Shown here: positions 10,326 to 22,120 of the stretch, one piece after another
Layout: every line of letters begins with the position of its first letter
Position numbering within the stretch: position 1 is the first letter of the stretch
NCBI GenBank assembly: GCA_023374045.1
Contig: CM041776.1
Span: 317,676,722-317,740,721, forward strand
Direction of reading: 5' to 3'
Length of the DNA: 64,000 nucleotides
DNA from: Limonium bicolor
Lineage: Eukaryota; Streptophyta; Magnoliopsida; Caryophyllales; Plumbaginaceae
Made by a program: the position numbers and the translations under genes
Notes under the pieces: model-generated
What the model was told of the DNA's origin: nothing
Databases searched by the model: none
The model's input: only the letters and a program-made list of their open reading frames with translations

Positions 10326-13300
10326 ATGGCGGGAAATGACTGGATAAACAGTTACCTGGAGGCGATTCTGGACGTGGGTCCAGCGTTCGACGAATCCAAT
10401 AAACCATCTCTGCTCCTAAGGAGAGGGGGAGGTTCAGCCCTACTCGCTACTTCGTCGAAGAAGTGGTATCTGGGTTTGATGAGTCAGACCTCCATCGCTC
10501 GTGGGTTCGGGTAATTCATTGCTATAAAATTCATCATTGTTTCAAGTTTCTCTCTTTCTGAAATTTGTTCTATTTCCTTTTGTCTTTCTGCTGATTATGC
10601 GCTGTATTCTTCGGCTGTTTGATTGTTCGCTTGAAGGCCCAAGCGACCAGGAGTCCCCAGGAAAGGAACACTAGATTGGAGAATATGTGTTGGAGGATTT
10701 GGAATCTGGCTCGCCAGAAGAAGCAGGTTTTTTTTTTTCTGGGGATCTCCCCTTTTATTTCTTCTCTTTGGATTTCATTGAAACGAGAGCTTGACCCCTT
10801 TCAGATTGATTTTTTATTTATGTGGTGAGTTTATTTGTAGCCGTATATTTTAATTTTATGGGGAAGAAACTCAGTTTAAGTTTTAGAGCAGAGTCTTGAC
10901 CTGGTACGATGTTTTTTCTTTTACTATTTGATCGAGTCTACACGAATCACTGAGTGAGTCTAACAATTGAGAGTTAATACGCTTAATCAATGAGTGTGCC
11001 GCTGTCGCTACCCCGCCGCGGACATCACTTGGTTAATGATCTTAATACTTTTAATTATTTCCAAACTTTTCGTCATTATTTTCATTAAATAAATTATGCT
11101 GGTCAAAAGAAGTCAATGGTAAATCAAATCTGCCGATGTTTCGTGAAATACTAGCTTTTACGTTAACCATGGAGTTCATTTGCTTGACAATTATTTAAGT
11201 ACATAGATGATGCTTTATCACCGTGTCTAACGGATAGATCCGGGCTTTTGTGACTGGATGGACAGCTTGAGAACGAAGAAGTACAGAGGAATGCCAAGCG
11301 TCGATTGGAGCGAGAGAGGGGCCGTAGAGAGGCAACTGCTGATATGTCTGAGGATTTCTCTGAAGGAGAGAAAGGTGATACTGTGAGTGACGTCTCATCT
11401 CACGGGGGTGTTGATGGCCACAGAGCAAGAATGCCTAGGATAAATTCTGCTGATGCTATGGAAACTTGGGCAAGTCAGCAAAAGGAGAAGAAACTTTATC
11501 TAGTATTGATAAGGTAATAATTATATTGAAAATCTAATGAGTGACAGGGTATGTTAAAAATGTTTGTAGGCTTTTATGGTTAGAGTTAAATGGCTTTCAA
11601 TCACAAGATACAATACAAGTAGTGGTGTATCAACGCACACATTAAGATCCCTTTTCTGGAAGTTGACCCGTTGATTTCTTATGCAGTCTTCATGGTCTAA
11701 TACGAGGTGAAAACATGGAGCTTGGTCGTGATTCTGATACTGGGGGGCAGGTATACAGTCATTGCTAGCACATCCTTTTTGATCAATCACAAAATATCAT
11801 ATTCAAGTCTCAAAATAATCTGTTTACAGGTTAAGTACGTGGTTGAACTTGCAAGGGCACTAGGCTCAATGCCAGGTGTATACCGGGTTGATCTATTAAC
11901 AAGGCAAGTTTCATCCCCGGATGTTGACTGGAGCTATGGTGAGCCTACAGAAATGCTGAACCCCAGAGACTCTCATGGTTTCATGGATGATATGGGTGAG
12001 AGTAGTGGTGCTTACATTGTCCGTATCCCATTTGGTCCAAAAGGTCAATATATCTTCAAGGAAGAGCTCTGGCCCTACATCCCAGAATTTGTTGATGGAG
12101 CTCTCACTCACGTAGTGCAAATGTCCAAAGTCTTAGGAGAGCAAATTGGAAATGGTGAACCTGTTTGGCCAATTGCAATTCATGGCCATTATGCAGATGC
12201 TGGTGATTCAGCTGCGCTTCTCTCGGGGGCTCTGAATGTTCCAATGCTTTTCACTGGCCACTCATTGGGCAGAGACAAATTAGAGCAGTTGCTAAAGCAA
12301 GGGAGAACATCCAGGGATGAAATAAATGACACATACAAGATAATGAGGAGGATAGAAGCTGAGGAATTGTCTCTTGATGCTTCTGAGATTGTGATAACTA
12401 GTACTAGACAAGAGATTGAGGAGCAGTGGAGGTTGTATGATGGGTTTGACCCCATTCTCGAGCGTAAGTTGAGGGCAAGGATCAAGAGAAATGTGAACTG
12501 CCATGGGAGGTTCATGCCTCGAATGGTTGTAAGTATCAGCAGCCCTTTCCTTTTCTCCTTCTGACACTCACTGAAGCTTAGTTTCTTCTTGTTGTGCTTG
12601 GTTAATGTTTTTTCTTGTCTGTCTTGGAGCAAACTTGTGATGCCTGTTCCATATTCAAACAGGTCATAGCTCCTGGGATGGAGTTCCAACATATTGTTCC
12701 ACAAGAAGGTGATATGGACGGTGAAATAGAAGGAAGCGATGATCATCCCAGATCACCTGATCCACCCATTTGGGCTGAGGTCTTTCCATCATCTGTTTCA
12801 CCATATGAGTTCGTTTATTGGTTGGATTCTTGCTTTGTTTCTCATTTTTCCTGGGTTTTGTATGCAGATAATGCGATTCTTTTCCAATCCAAGGAAACCA
12901 ATGATTCTTGCCCTTGCTAGGCCGGACCCCAAGAAGAATATAACAACTTTAGTTAAAGCGTTTGGAGAATGCCGCCCCTTGAGAGAGCTTGCTAACCTTG
13001 TAATGCTCATATATCCCATGATAATGCACTTTATGATGGAATGTAATTGCTTTCCTTCTTACTGGTTGCTGGAAGCATTATGTTACTACAAAGTTGATTG
13101 ACCTATCTGGTGTTTATTGTGCAGACTTTGATCATGGGAAATAGAGATGGCATTGATGAGATGCAGGCGACTAGTGGATCAGTGCTTCTTTCTGTTCTCA
13201 AACTTATTGACAAGTACGACCTTTACGGTCAAGTGGCATACCCGAAACATCACAGGCAGTCTGATGTTCCTGAAATTTATCGCTTGGCTGCAAGGACAAA

Positions 13301-15283
13301 GGTTAATTATAACTCTTCTCTGTTTAATAGAGATTGATCAGATGACGCAGTTCCAACATCTTTTACCTGGATTATTTTCATCTGACCCTCTATATGAATT
13401 GCGTCTGTTTGTGAAGGGTGTTTTTATAAACCCAGCATTCATTGAGCCATTTGGACTTACTCTGATTGAGGTGGATCATCTTTCTCGAGCCTCCTTAATC
13501 ACTTTTTGCTATTATTACCACATCCTGGCTGCAATGTTTATTCAACACTTACTGTGATATTTCCATTTGCAGGCTGCAGCACATGGCTTGCCAATGGTAG
13601 CCACAAAGAATGGTGGTCCTGTTGACATCCAGCGGGTACCTGAACTTCTGTTCAATCTAAATCCTTACCTTCATGCAATTAAATTTTTTTAAACGTTCCG
13701 GCTAAAAGAATCTTAAGCACTTGGGTGCAGGTTTTGGACAATGGTCTTCTTGTTGATCCCCATGACCAGCAATCTATAGCCGATGCATTGCTCAAACTAG
13801 TAGCAGATAAGCAACAATGGGCAAAATGTAAGCAGAATGGGCTGAAAAACATCCACCTGTATTCGTGGCCAGAACACTGCAAAACTTATCTCACCCGAAT
13901 TGCTGGATGCAAGCAAAGGCAGCCAAATTGGCAGAGAAGTGAAGAAGGACTTGGCCATTCAGACCCTGAATCCCCTAGTGATTCTCTCCGAGATATAAAG
14001 GACATATCTCTGAACTTGAAGTTTTCAATGGACGGAGACAAGAATGAAATTGACTTGGATGCTGAGAAGAAAGCTCCCGATACGCTGAGCAAGTTGGAGA
14101 AGGCTGTTTACTCATGGTCAAGGAGAGTGCAAAAGGACTCATCAAAGGTGAGTGGTACTGCTGCTGATAAGGGTGATAATTGGTCCGGGCCAGCCAAGTT
14201 TCCAGCATTCAGGAGGAGAAAACACATCTACGTTATTTCTATTGATGGTGATGACCTGAATAGCAGCTTCCAGACAATTGAGAGGATTTTTGATGTGGTT
14301 GGGAGAGGCAAGATGGAAGGGTCATCAAATGGGTTCATATTATCAACATCTTTCTCTATGTCTGAGATACAACAGTTCATGGACTCGAGGGATTTGAATC
14401 TTCATGACTTTGATGCCTACATATGCAACAGTGGAAGCGATCTGTACTACTCGTCTCCTAGCACGGAAGATGGATCCCAGATTGTGGCAGATTCAGACTA
14501 TCATGCCCATATCGAATATCGATGGGGTGAGGAAGGGCTGAAGAAGACATTGCTACGATGGGCTGCTTCTGTCAATGCCAAGAGCAGCAAGAAAGAGGAA
14601 GAGAAGCTTGTTTCGCTTGATGAGGACTTGTCTACGGAGTATTGCTATGCTTTTAAATTCAAGAATCCGGAGAGGGTAATATAAGGCTATGATTAATTGT
14701 TTGATGTTTACTTCCTATTCTTGCTGGGGGAATCGTCATATGATTGTTTTGACGTCAACTTGGTAATATCTTTCACTTGATTGTGTTTTGGCTGCAGATC
14801 CCTCCATTTAAGGAGGTTCGGAAGCTGATGAGGATCCAAGCTCTACGTTGCCATGTTATTTACTGCCAGAATGGGGCCAGAATGAACGTAATCCCAGACT
14901 TAGCATCTCGTTCACAGGCACTCAGGTACTTAAGATGTATACTTTTGTCTTTCAGAACCTGAAAATTAATTGACAAATTCACTGAAGTCTATTTGTGTAC
15001 ATATAGGTATTTATATGTTCGGTGGGGTGTGGATTTGTCGAGGATGGTAGTGTTTGTTGGAGAATGCGGGGACACTGACTATGAAGGATTGCTGGGTGGG
15101 CTGCACAAGACGGTAATACTCAAGGGTGTTTGTGACGGCAGCACTACGAGCCCGATTCATTCAAACAGGAGCTATCCTCTGTCTCATGTAGTTCCCTTGG
15201 ATAGTCCCAACATCTTCAAGGCGAGCCAGGAGAAGGGAGATATTGAATCAGTCCTCCAGAAAACCGGGTGTCTTGGAGCTTGA
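10326..15283 (+). CDS. SPS: Sucrose-phosphate synthase, 13 exons, frameshift in exon 1
   Basis: This enzyme makes sucrose-6-phosphate from UDP-glucose and fructose-6-phosphate in the cytosol, the controlling step of sucrose synthesis. Exons as read: 10326-10510, 10637-10726, 11266-11513, 11687-11750, 11830-12528, 12663-12779, 12868-12999, 13125-13301, 13417-13470, 13573-13635, 13731-14675, 14798-14925, 15007-15283. All joins keep frame. The start [19 protein letters not shown] is the family N-terminus. The GT4 glycosyltransferase part includes [37 protein letters not shown] and the E-x7-E site EPFGLTLIE. The C-terminal part resembles sucrose-phosphatase, starting near [12 protein letters not shown] conserved Ser region ([11 protein letters not shown]) corresponds to the light-dark phosphorylation site of spinach. 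Total coding length is 3179 nt; one added base gives 1059 residues, the usual size. The missing base lies at about 10420 (CTAAGGAG where the family needs Arg-Glu-Arg). Identity is certain; function of this allele is not. Confidence 0.95.
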
Positions 15284-15868
15284 AGGTGAGCAACAACCCT
15301 GCTGGTGATGTGTATATGCTATGTATAGTTTTATTTCATAATCAGGTAAGTAACATTCTGAGCAAGGAGATTAAGAGTAATGTCTCTCTTCTGGGTAACA
15401 CTCCCACAGCTCCTGCTGTGCCCTTTCTGTTAACGTCTCTTCTTATCATTGGTTAAACTATTAACCCATCAAATAATGACAGTACTGCACAAGATCCTTC
15501 TTTGTCACTCTGGTTGTGCCCCGTGAACTGGATGGAAAGAACTTGCTTCTTTAGGGAGATCATTGATCATACTAAGAAGAGGTGAGAAGTGGAGGTTCAC
15601 TAAAAGCGTAGTCTTTCGTTGATCATAGTTTATTTTTGAAGACCAAAAACCTCCTTTCACATTAGATAGAGATTAAGTTCAAAATACGTTGGAATTTGCA
15701 TACACCAATCACCAGTAAGAGTACCTTCCCTGTCTAAGTTAGAATGTATTTTATGTTCGATCTATATGATACCAAAAATACTATGGAAAAAGGATGTTGA
15801 GACCGTAGCATCCTGCAATACTAACTTCACCTCCATTCGAACATCCCCTACCCCTTGAATCTCCGTAG
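15284..15868 (+). other. 3' flank of sucrose-phosphate synthase
   Basis: Directly after the stop there is a possible donor (AAGGTGAGCA), which would make an intron in the 3' untranslated region. No clear polyadenylation signal stands out and no other gene was seen. Confidence 0.4.
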
Positions 15869-15889
15869 GATTGGACATAATACAGTTAA

Positions 15890-16570
15890 GGGAAAATTAC
15901 ATCCCCCACCCATGAGGTTTGGTCTAATTACACGGCCCACCCATGTGGTTTGTGAATTTAAATTGCCCACCCATATACTTATGTCCGTTTGTCATCTGTC
16001 ACCTTTTCCCTTATTTCCGTTAGTGTTGCCTACGTGGCTCTCTTTGACGTGTCTCTATACACTGACATGGCCACCACATGGATATACGATTCTGAGTACT
16101 ATATTGTGAATCGCAACCCTAATTCTTCACTCAGAATCGTATATCCTAAATTTCGATTTGTTCTATCGATTTCCTGTTGCTCTACTCTATCCTGATACTC
16201 GCATCGTCCTGCTCCTTTGTTCTTGCATTTGACGCCTATATACTGGCAATGATCTGTTGATGATATTGTCGTTCTCCTGTCGCTTCTTCATTCCTGTGGT
16301 TCTTGTTGCTCTTCGAAACCTGCCTCAAGTTTTGCTGCGTTTGAACGCTTCGAAACCCAGCAATCTGGTACGTGACTCGGTTGTTGAAGCAATGGTGTTT
16401 GATGTTGTTTGCGTTGGCTGATGTATTTCGACTCTTACTCACTTGCCTGTTTCCGTTCGCAAACCCTAGCTGGTTTTTGATTTCTCGAAAGAACCCTAGC
16501 TGATCTCTACTGTTGTTACTGCTGGTGATTTCACGATTCGGTGTTTCTAGGGTTTATGAGTTTTCCCGTG
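15890..16570 (+). repeat. Left terminal inverted repeat of the MULE
   Basis: It matches the reverse complement of 25588-26200 up to TATGAGTTTTCCCGT. Compared with the right copy it has about 70 extra bases near 16060-16130, in which the stretch around ATACGATTCTGAGT is partly repeated. Long inverted repeats often hold the promoters of MULE genes. Confidence 0.75.
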
Positions 16571-16720
16571 AGTGCGCTGTTTCACATTTTGGTAGTGCTG
16601 TCATTGGATTACTGCTATTATTTTTGGACGATTTGGTCGAACCTTCACCTACTTAATTCGTATAGAGTCCATTGGCACTACCTGTGTGAACATGTGATGC
16701 ACTATGATTTTTACATGTGC

Positions 16721-17533
16721 CCCCTTAATTACACCAGCTTATTTAGCTATGATATGCAAGTGTCGTAGTGGTGCCTATTTCGTATACGTTGCTCTGTTGT
16801 AGCGGCATCGGTATAATGTTATAGTGGTCATTTCCTGAAGTTATTAAACTTGAATTGCTCCACTGTTGTACCATATGTTGCTCCCGAGCATTCGTATATG
16901 AAAATTCGTATTGCTCCATTTTGTTATCTGGCATGTTGGTGTAAATGTTATACAGCTGTGATGAGGGCAACAAACCTAATCTGAGCTACTCTTATTTCAA
17001 TACTTTATCGTTGTTGCTTCTTACATTGTCTCTTACATTGGCAGTATGAATCTGATATTATGTTCGAGGAATCTTGCCTCATTAGCAATGTGTGTCGTTC
17101 ACAGTTGCACTGCTACAGCTGTTACACAGGAATTGTAAAACAAGAATGGTGTACTGCTATATATGTTGTTGGACAACTGCTGTTATATCATTAAATTATG
17201 AATGATTTTGAAGTAGAATACTATGTCCCTTAATTACACCAGCTTATTTAGCTATGATATGCAAGTGTCGTAGCGGTGCCTATTTCGTATATGTTGCTGT
17301 GTTGTAGCGGCATCGGTATAATGTTATAGTGGTCATTTCCTGAAGTTATTAAACTTGAATTGCTCCACTGTTGTGCCATATGTTGCTCCCGAGCATTCGT
17401 ATATGAAAATTTGTATTGCTCCATTTTGTTATCTGGTATGTTGGTGTAAATGTTATACAGCTGTGATGATGGGGCAACAAACCTAATCTGAGCTACTCGT
17501 ATTTCAGTACTTTATCGTTGTTGCTTCTTACAC
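16721..17533 (+). repeat. Direct duplication of about 305 bp, 505 bp apart
   Basis: Copy 1 (16721-17027) and copy 2 (17226-17533) both run from CTTAATTACACCAGCTTATT to TTATCGTTGTTGCTTCTTAC with few differences. They lie upstream of the GRF-zinc-finger ORF in the MULE, in its probable promoter or leader. The 200 bp between them is not repeated. Confidence 0.85.
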
Positions 17534-17573
17534 TGTTTTCTGCTACTAATGTATGTGGACAAGTTGCAGTACT

Positions 17574-17974
17574 ATGTCATCAAACGGCAGGAACAGTGAA
17601 AGCCGATTCACCTTTTGCAATGTGAAGTGTCACTGTAAGAAGATTGCACGTTTGTTCATTGCTGTTACACATGACAACCCTGGAAAACTGTTTTATCGGT
17701 GTGATTGTGCAAATGGAATCTTCAAATGGTGGTATGAGGTGGACATGAACATGCATCTTCGAGGCCTGATATATACAATGGTGAAGTGAACTCAAGGGAT
17801 GGTAATGTTGACGTGATCATTCAAGAGCAATTACAAAGGCTTAGAGAGGAGTTGAGGGAGCTGAAGAACCTTATTCAACGAGATAATGCCGAAATGAAAG
17901 CTGAACTTAATAAACTGATTTTACTTTGTTATGTTATAGTGGGTGCGGTAGCGCTGTTGTATTTGAAGTTGTAG
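17574..17974 (+). pseudogene. GRF-type zinc-finger, coiled-coil, membrane-anchor protein (broken)
   Basis: From the ATG at 17574 the frame gives a GRF-type finger: CHCKKIARLFIAVTHDNPGK, then LFYRCDCANG and IFKWWYEVD. This matches the C-x-C ... NPGR.FY.C ... C..F.W.DE pattern of small plant proteins. A single-base shift around 17720-17750 moves the continuation into another frame (17750-17974). That part holds RPDIYNGEVNSRDGNVD, then a charged coiled coil (EQLQRLREELRELKNL) and a hydrophobic C-terminal anchor (LLCYVIVGAVALLYLKL). GRF fingers bind nucleic acid in other proteins; the job of this small membrane type is unknown. It lies inside the MULE, opposite to the transposase remnant, so it is most likely element-borne. 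Confidence 0.65.
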
Positions 17975-18522
17975 TTTAGGAGTGTATGTACCCGACTTAT
18001 GTAACAGCACTTCAACGTGTGTGGTTTAGTTATTTTGTTATGAACTTCGAAGTAGCCAAAGATGTGTACTTTATAAGCTATTACTATTTTGAGACCAATT
18101 GGAAATTGTAGTCATATTACTCAGAGCTATTACTATCTGAAACAACACTTCTGTTTTCATTGAGCAGATGGACTCGTGAATGTGTTGGGTCTGTTGCACT
18201 TCTATTGCTATCTGAAACAGCACTTATCTTTTCACTTAATTATCTCGATGAAGCAGCTGTGCAACAAATATTGCAGTTCACCATCAAGTTAACTCAACCC
18301 TAACAGCAGATGTGCAACAAATATAGCAGTGCACTATCGAGATAACTAAGTATTTAAATGGTCTAACAGCAGTTGAGCAACAAATATAGCAGTGCACCAT
18401 CAAGTTAACTCAGAAATTAAATGGTCTAACAACAGCTGTCCTAACAAAATATGGCATTGCACCTTCAGTTTTCTAAATTCCTTTCTAACATCAGCTGCAG
18501 CAATTCAAATATAAACAACACA

Positions 18523-18983
18523 CAATGTCTAACATCATCTCCCATTACATCAAGCTGTCAAGCATACAAAACATGTCACTACTACCATTACTGACACATT
18601 TCCAAAAAAACTCCCAATGTCTAACATCATCTCCCATTACATCAAGCTGTCAAGCATACAAAACATGTCACTACTACCATTACTGACACATTTCCAAAAA
18701 AACTCCCAATGTCTAACATCATCTCCCATTACATCAAGCTGTCAAGCATAAAAACATGTCACTACTACCATTACTGACACATTTCCAAAAAAACTCCCAA
18801 TGTCTAACATCATCTCCCATTACATCAAGCTGTCAAGCATACAAAACATGTCACTACCATTACTGACACATTTCCAAAAAAACTCCCAATGTCTAACATC
18901 ATCTCCCATTACATCAAGCTGTCAAGCATACAAAACATGTCACTACTACCATTACTGACACATTTCCAAAAAAAAAAACTCCC
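18523..18983. repeat. Tandem array, five copies of a 92 bp unit
   Basis: Units begin CAATGTCTAACATCATCTCC at about 18523, 18615, 18707, 18798 and 18887. They are nearly identical; copies three and four have lost one and three bases, and the last has a longer A run. Such uniformity points to recent amplification or conversion. The array lies inside the MULE between the GRF ORF and the transposase remnant. The units lack the spacer variation of a CRISPR array. Confidence 0.95.
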
Positions 18984-19179
18984 AAATCAAAATAATGGTG
19001 TTGTTGCAGTCTTCACTAGCGATTGCTTCAGTCTCTAAAATCAGAGCCGTAACAGCTACTCAACTACATCACTAGTGTTTGCTTCAGTCTTCACTTGGCT
19101 GAAAAACAAGCAAGATAGATCAGAAGCGGAGTACATCAAAAAATTATATATTCATGATTCAAAGAAACTTCACCAGCCA

Positions 19180-19520
19180 CTAAATAGACACAATATACGT
19201 ACCACTTGCCCGCGTCTTCATTCGTTTTCCTTGGATTTCCTTTGATGTAGATGCTACTTCTCTGTTCCCTTTCCTCTTCTTTCCCCTTGAGCAAGTTCCA
19301 TCACCAAGCTCTTCAACAGCAATGAGTCCCTCACCTTGACCATCCCCTCTATTAGTTTGGCCTGAACATGTCCTCGAGTTGTGCCCCCTTTGCTTACATT
19401 TTGTGCATGTCACATGACTTGACCTTTTGCACTTGGTCTATTCTCTTCTTCACGTCTCCTATTCTTCTTAGGTCTACCCGGTAATTTTCTGAGGAACGGT
19501 GGTGCCAAGATTTTGCAATC
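19180..19520 (-). pseudogene. C-terminal remnant of a MULE transposase
   Basis: On the minus strand the frame reads PESDDCKILAPPFLRKLPGR then PKKNRRRE, the proline/basic motif found near the end of MuDR-type transposases. After one frameshift at about 19425 it continues RSSHVTCTKCKQRGHNSRTC, a CCHC zinc knuckle with the usual spacing (C-x2-C-x4-H-x4-C), then a Lys-rich tail. No DDE catalytic domain or SWIM finger was found, so the rest has been deleted. A possible splice acceptor (GGCCAG) precedes it, consistent with a last exon. Confidence 0.75.
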
Positions 19521-20589
19521 ATCAGATTCTGGCCATAACGAATGTCAATTTCAGACAACAACAATTTAGTGACAAATATAAACCATAAAAACACAGAATC
19601 GTAAAATCACCAACACAAAATACATCACCCATAACAGTACAGACCAGCTAGCTACGGTTCAAGAAATCGAAACAGGCAAAAGAGTAGAAGTCAAAATTCA
19701 TCAGCCGGTACTGTGGAGGGTGATTTTTCGGTATGAGGGGGGGGGGGGGGGGCTATCTAAATATGATCTGACTGAGAAGTCTAGATCCTAGAAATTGCCA
19801 TTCTGTGGAGGGTGAAAACCCGTTATTCTTGGCATCCCTCAAATACTTACTAAATCGTCCGTCTTTCCCAGAAAGCATAAAGGGAAGTGCAAGTGTGCAC
19901 TACACCCGCTCTCAATGGGCTCCACGCGGACTTATGCCCTAAGGGCGGAAATTGACTAGAGTCGCCACCTAGTTTGACCTAAGAACTAGGAAGGAAGGGA
20001 AGGAGGGTTCTAAGAACCGTTAATTGACTCTGAGATTGTTGTCTATGGATAGACTTATCTGGTCATGTCAGAGATTCCATTATGGGGTTCGTACTGGGTT
20101 ACACCCCTCAGAAGTGGCAACGACCACGACTTCGGATTGGTGCCCGAGGAAACCTCGGTCTCCGATTGTCAGGATTGTCTTCTTTCAAAACCTTATTAAA
20201 GAGATTCATTTAAAAGCCAAGGATAGGATTATGACAGGAGGAGAGAAAACGAGTGGATGAGGTGAGCTTTTCTGCCAAGCCAGCACCAAATGAAAGGGTT
20301 GACAGGTTGAGAGTTGATTGAATGTAGATAGTGAAATTGAGGGAAAGTTTATTGATTAAGTGGATGAAGAAGACCCGAAGTCTAAAGGTTTGAAGGTTTA
20401 AAGTGAGTCATAAGAGATTTGGATGCTTTGAGAGGTACGAGTACCGCCTCACAGTGGGAAAAGGGTTTTTTTTTATTTGGAATGGGGTCACACCCTAGAT
20501 GGGCTACCTACGTACTCAACTCCCTGTTGAGATCAGACCTTACGTAGTTCAGGGTATTAGGAGATGCTTGAATCCTCTTGGGGTGTTTG

Positions 20590-21480
20590 AAGTATGGGAT
20601 GTTTTAGTATGTGAGACGCTCGGGTCTATGAAATGTTTGAAACCTAGAGATGTCAAAGTCTGTGAGACATTCGGATCTGTGGGACGCTCGGCTCGGGTCT
20701 GTGAGATGCTCTGGTCTGTGAGATATTCGAATCATTAGGATAACAAAGTCTGTGAGACGCTCGGGTCTGTGAGACAATACAGGGCTGTTTGGAGGTGAGA
20801 TGGCTGAGTGAAAAATAACATTTTGATTGATGTGGGGTCGCACCCTGTGTGGGTTGCCTACGTACTCAACTCCATGTTGAGATCATACCTTACGTAGTTC
20901 ACTGATGTTTGGGATTGTGGGGTTTTCGAAGAATTTTGAGGGATTCAAGCTTTTGAGGAATTTGAAGTTCAAGAAGTTTTTGGGTTTCGAATGTTAGTCT
21001 GTGAGACACTCGGGTCTGTAAGACGTTTGAAATCTTGAGATGTCGAAGTCTGTGAGACGCTTGGGTCTGTGAGACGCTCAGGTCTGTGAGACAATACGGG
21101 GCTGTTTGGAGGTGAGATGGCTGAGTGAAAAATAACATTTTGATTGATGTGGGGTCGCACCCTGTGTGGGTTGCCTACGTACTCAACTCCATGTTGAGAT
21201 CAGACCTTACGTAGTTCACTGATGTTTGGGATTGTGGGGTTTTCGAAGAATTTTGAGGGATTCAAGCTTTTGAGGAATTTGAAGTTCGAGAAGTTTTTGG
21301 GTTTCGAATGTTAGTCTGTGAGACACTCGGGTCTGTAAGACGTTTGAAATCTTGAGATGTCGAAGTCTGTGAGACGCTTGGGTCTGTGAGACGCTCGGGT
21401 CTGTGAGACGCTCAGGTCTGTGAGACATTCGAATCATTCGGATGACAAGGTCTGTGAGACACTCGGGTCTGTGAGACATT
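20590..21480 (+). repeat. CTCGGGTCTGTGAGACG microrepeats within 317 bp duplications
   Basis: Variants of GTCTGTGAGACGCTCGG recur many times in the solo LTR. Two larger units, from TTTTGATTGATGTGGGGTCG at 20821 and at 21138, repeat almost exactly 317 bp apart and contain the GCCTACGTACTC box. The short minus-strand open frames here are translated repeats, not genes. Confidence 0.85.
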
Positions 21481-21839
21481 TAAAGTGTAGGGGAATATGG
21501 AATGGAATTGAAACTGAATTGAAATCGATGTTGAATTGGAGTTGAATGAATTTTGATTTGAATTGGAATTGAATTGAAATTGAATTGATTTGGAGTTGAA
21601 TTTTTTTTATTTGAATTGGGATTGAATTGAAATTGAGATTGAATTGGAATGAAGTTTTGAATTGAATTTAAGTTAGAATGAATTGGATTGAAATGAATTT
21701 TGAATTGAATTAAGAATTGAATGAATTGGAATTGAAATAAAATTGGAATGAATTTTTATTGGAATTAGATTTGAATTCAATTGAAATCAGAACTGGATTT
21801 GAATTGAAATTAAATCAATTTTAGATCGGAGTTGAGAAG

Positions 21840-22120
21840 AATTGGGATGGGCCTGGTTTGGGTCACAGAAACGGGCCGGGTTGGACCATGAAAGATGGGC
21901 CGAGTTGGGCCTTAGAAGATGGGCCGAGTTGGACCTTGGGAGATGGGCCGAGTTGGGCCTTGGGAACTGGGTCAGATTGGGCCTTGGGAAATGGGCCGGA
22001 TTGGGCCTTGGAAAATGGGCCAGATCGGGCCTTGGAAAGCGGGCTGGATTTGAAAGTGGGCCAGATTTGGGCCTTTTGATTTGGGCTTGGGCCGAAATAG
22101 GCTTTGGCTGGATTTGTGGA
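21840..22120 (+). repeat. Degenerate tandem array of GGGCC(G/T)..TTGGGCCTTGG
   Basis: Roughly 27 bp units of GATGGGCCGAGTTGGGCCTT recur about eight times with drift. The frame here gives a WAELGLGKW-like periodic peptide, which is a by-product of the repeat. It lies in the solo LTR. The preceding 350 bp (21490-21830) is a run of GAATTGAAATTGAATTG-like sequence. Confidence 0.8.

Noticed and set aside
15890..15905. A 9 bp target duplication for the MULE
   Set aside because: Neither TACAGTTAA on the left nor TTATGTTTG on the right has a match across the element; the right end may have lost bases.
18523..18983. Possible CRISPR array
   Set aside because: The whole 92 bp unit repeats with no variable spacers, and the genome is a plant's.
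20604..21479. Minus-strand frames with repeated SHRPERLTDPSVSQT
   Set aside because: Repeat-driven frames from the GTCTGTGAGACG array.
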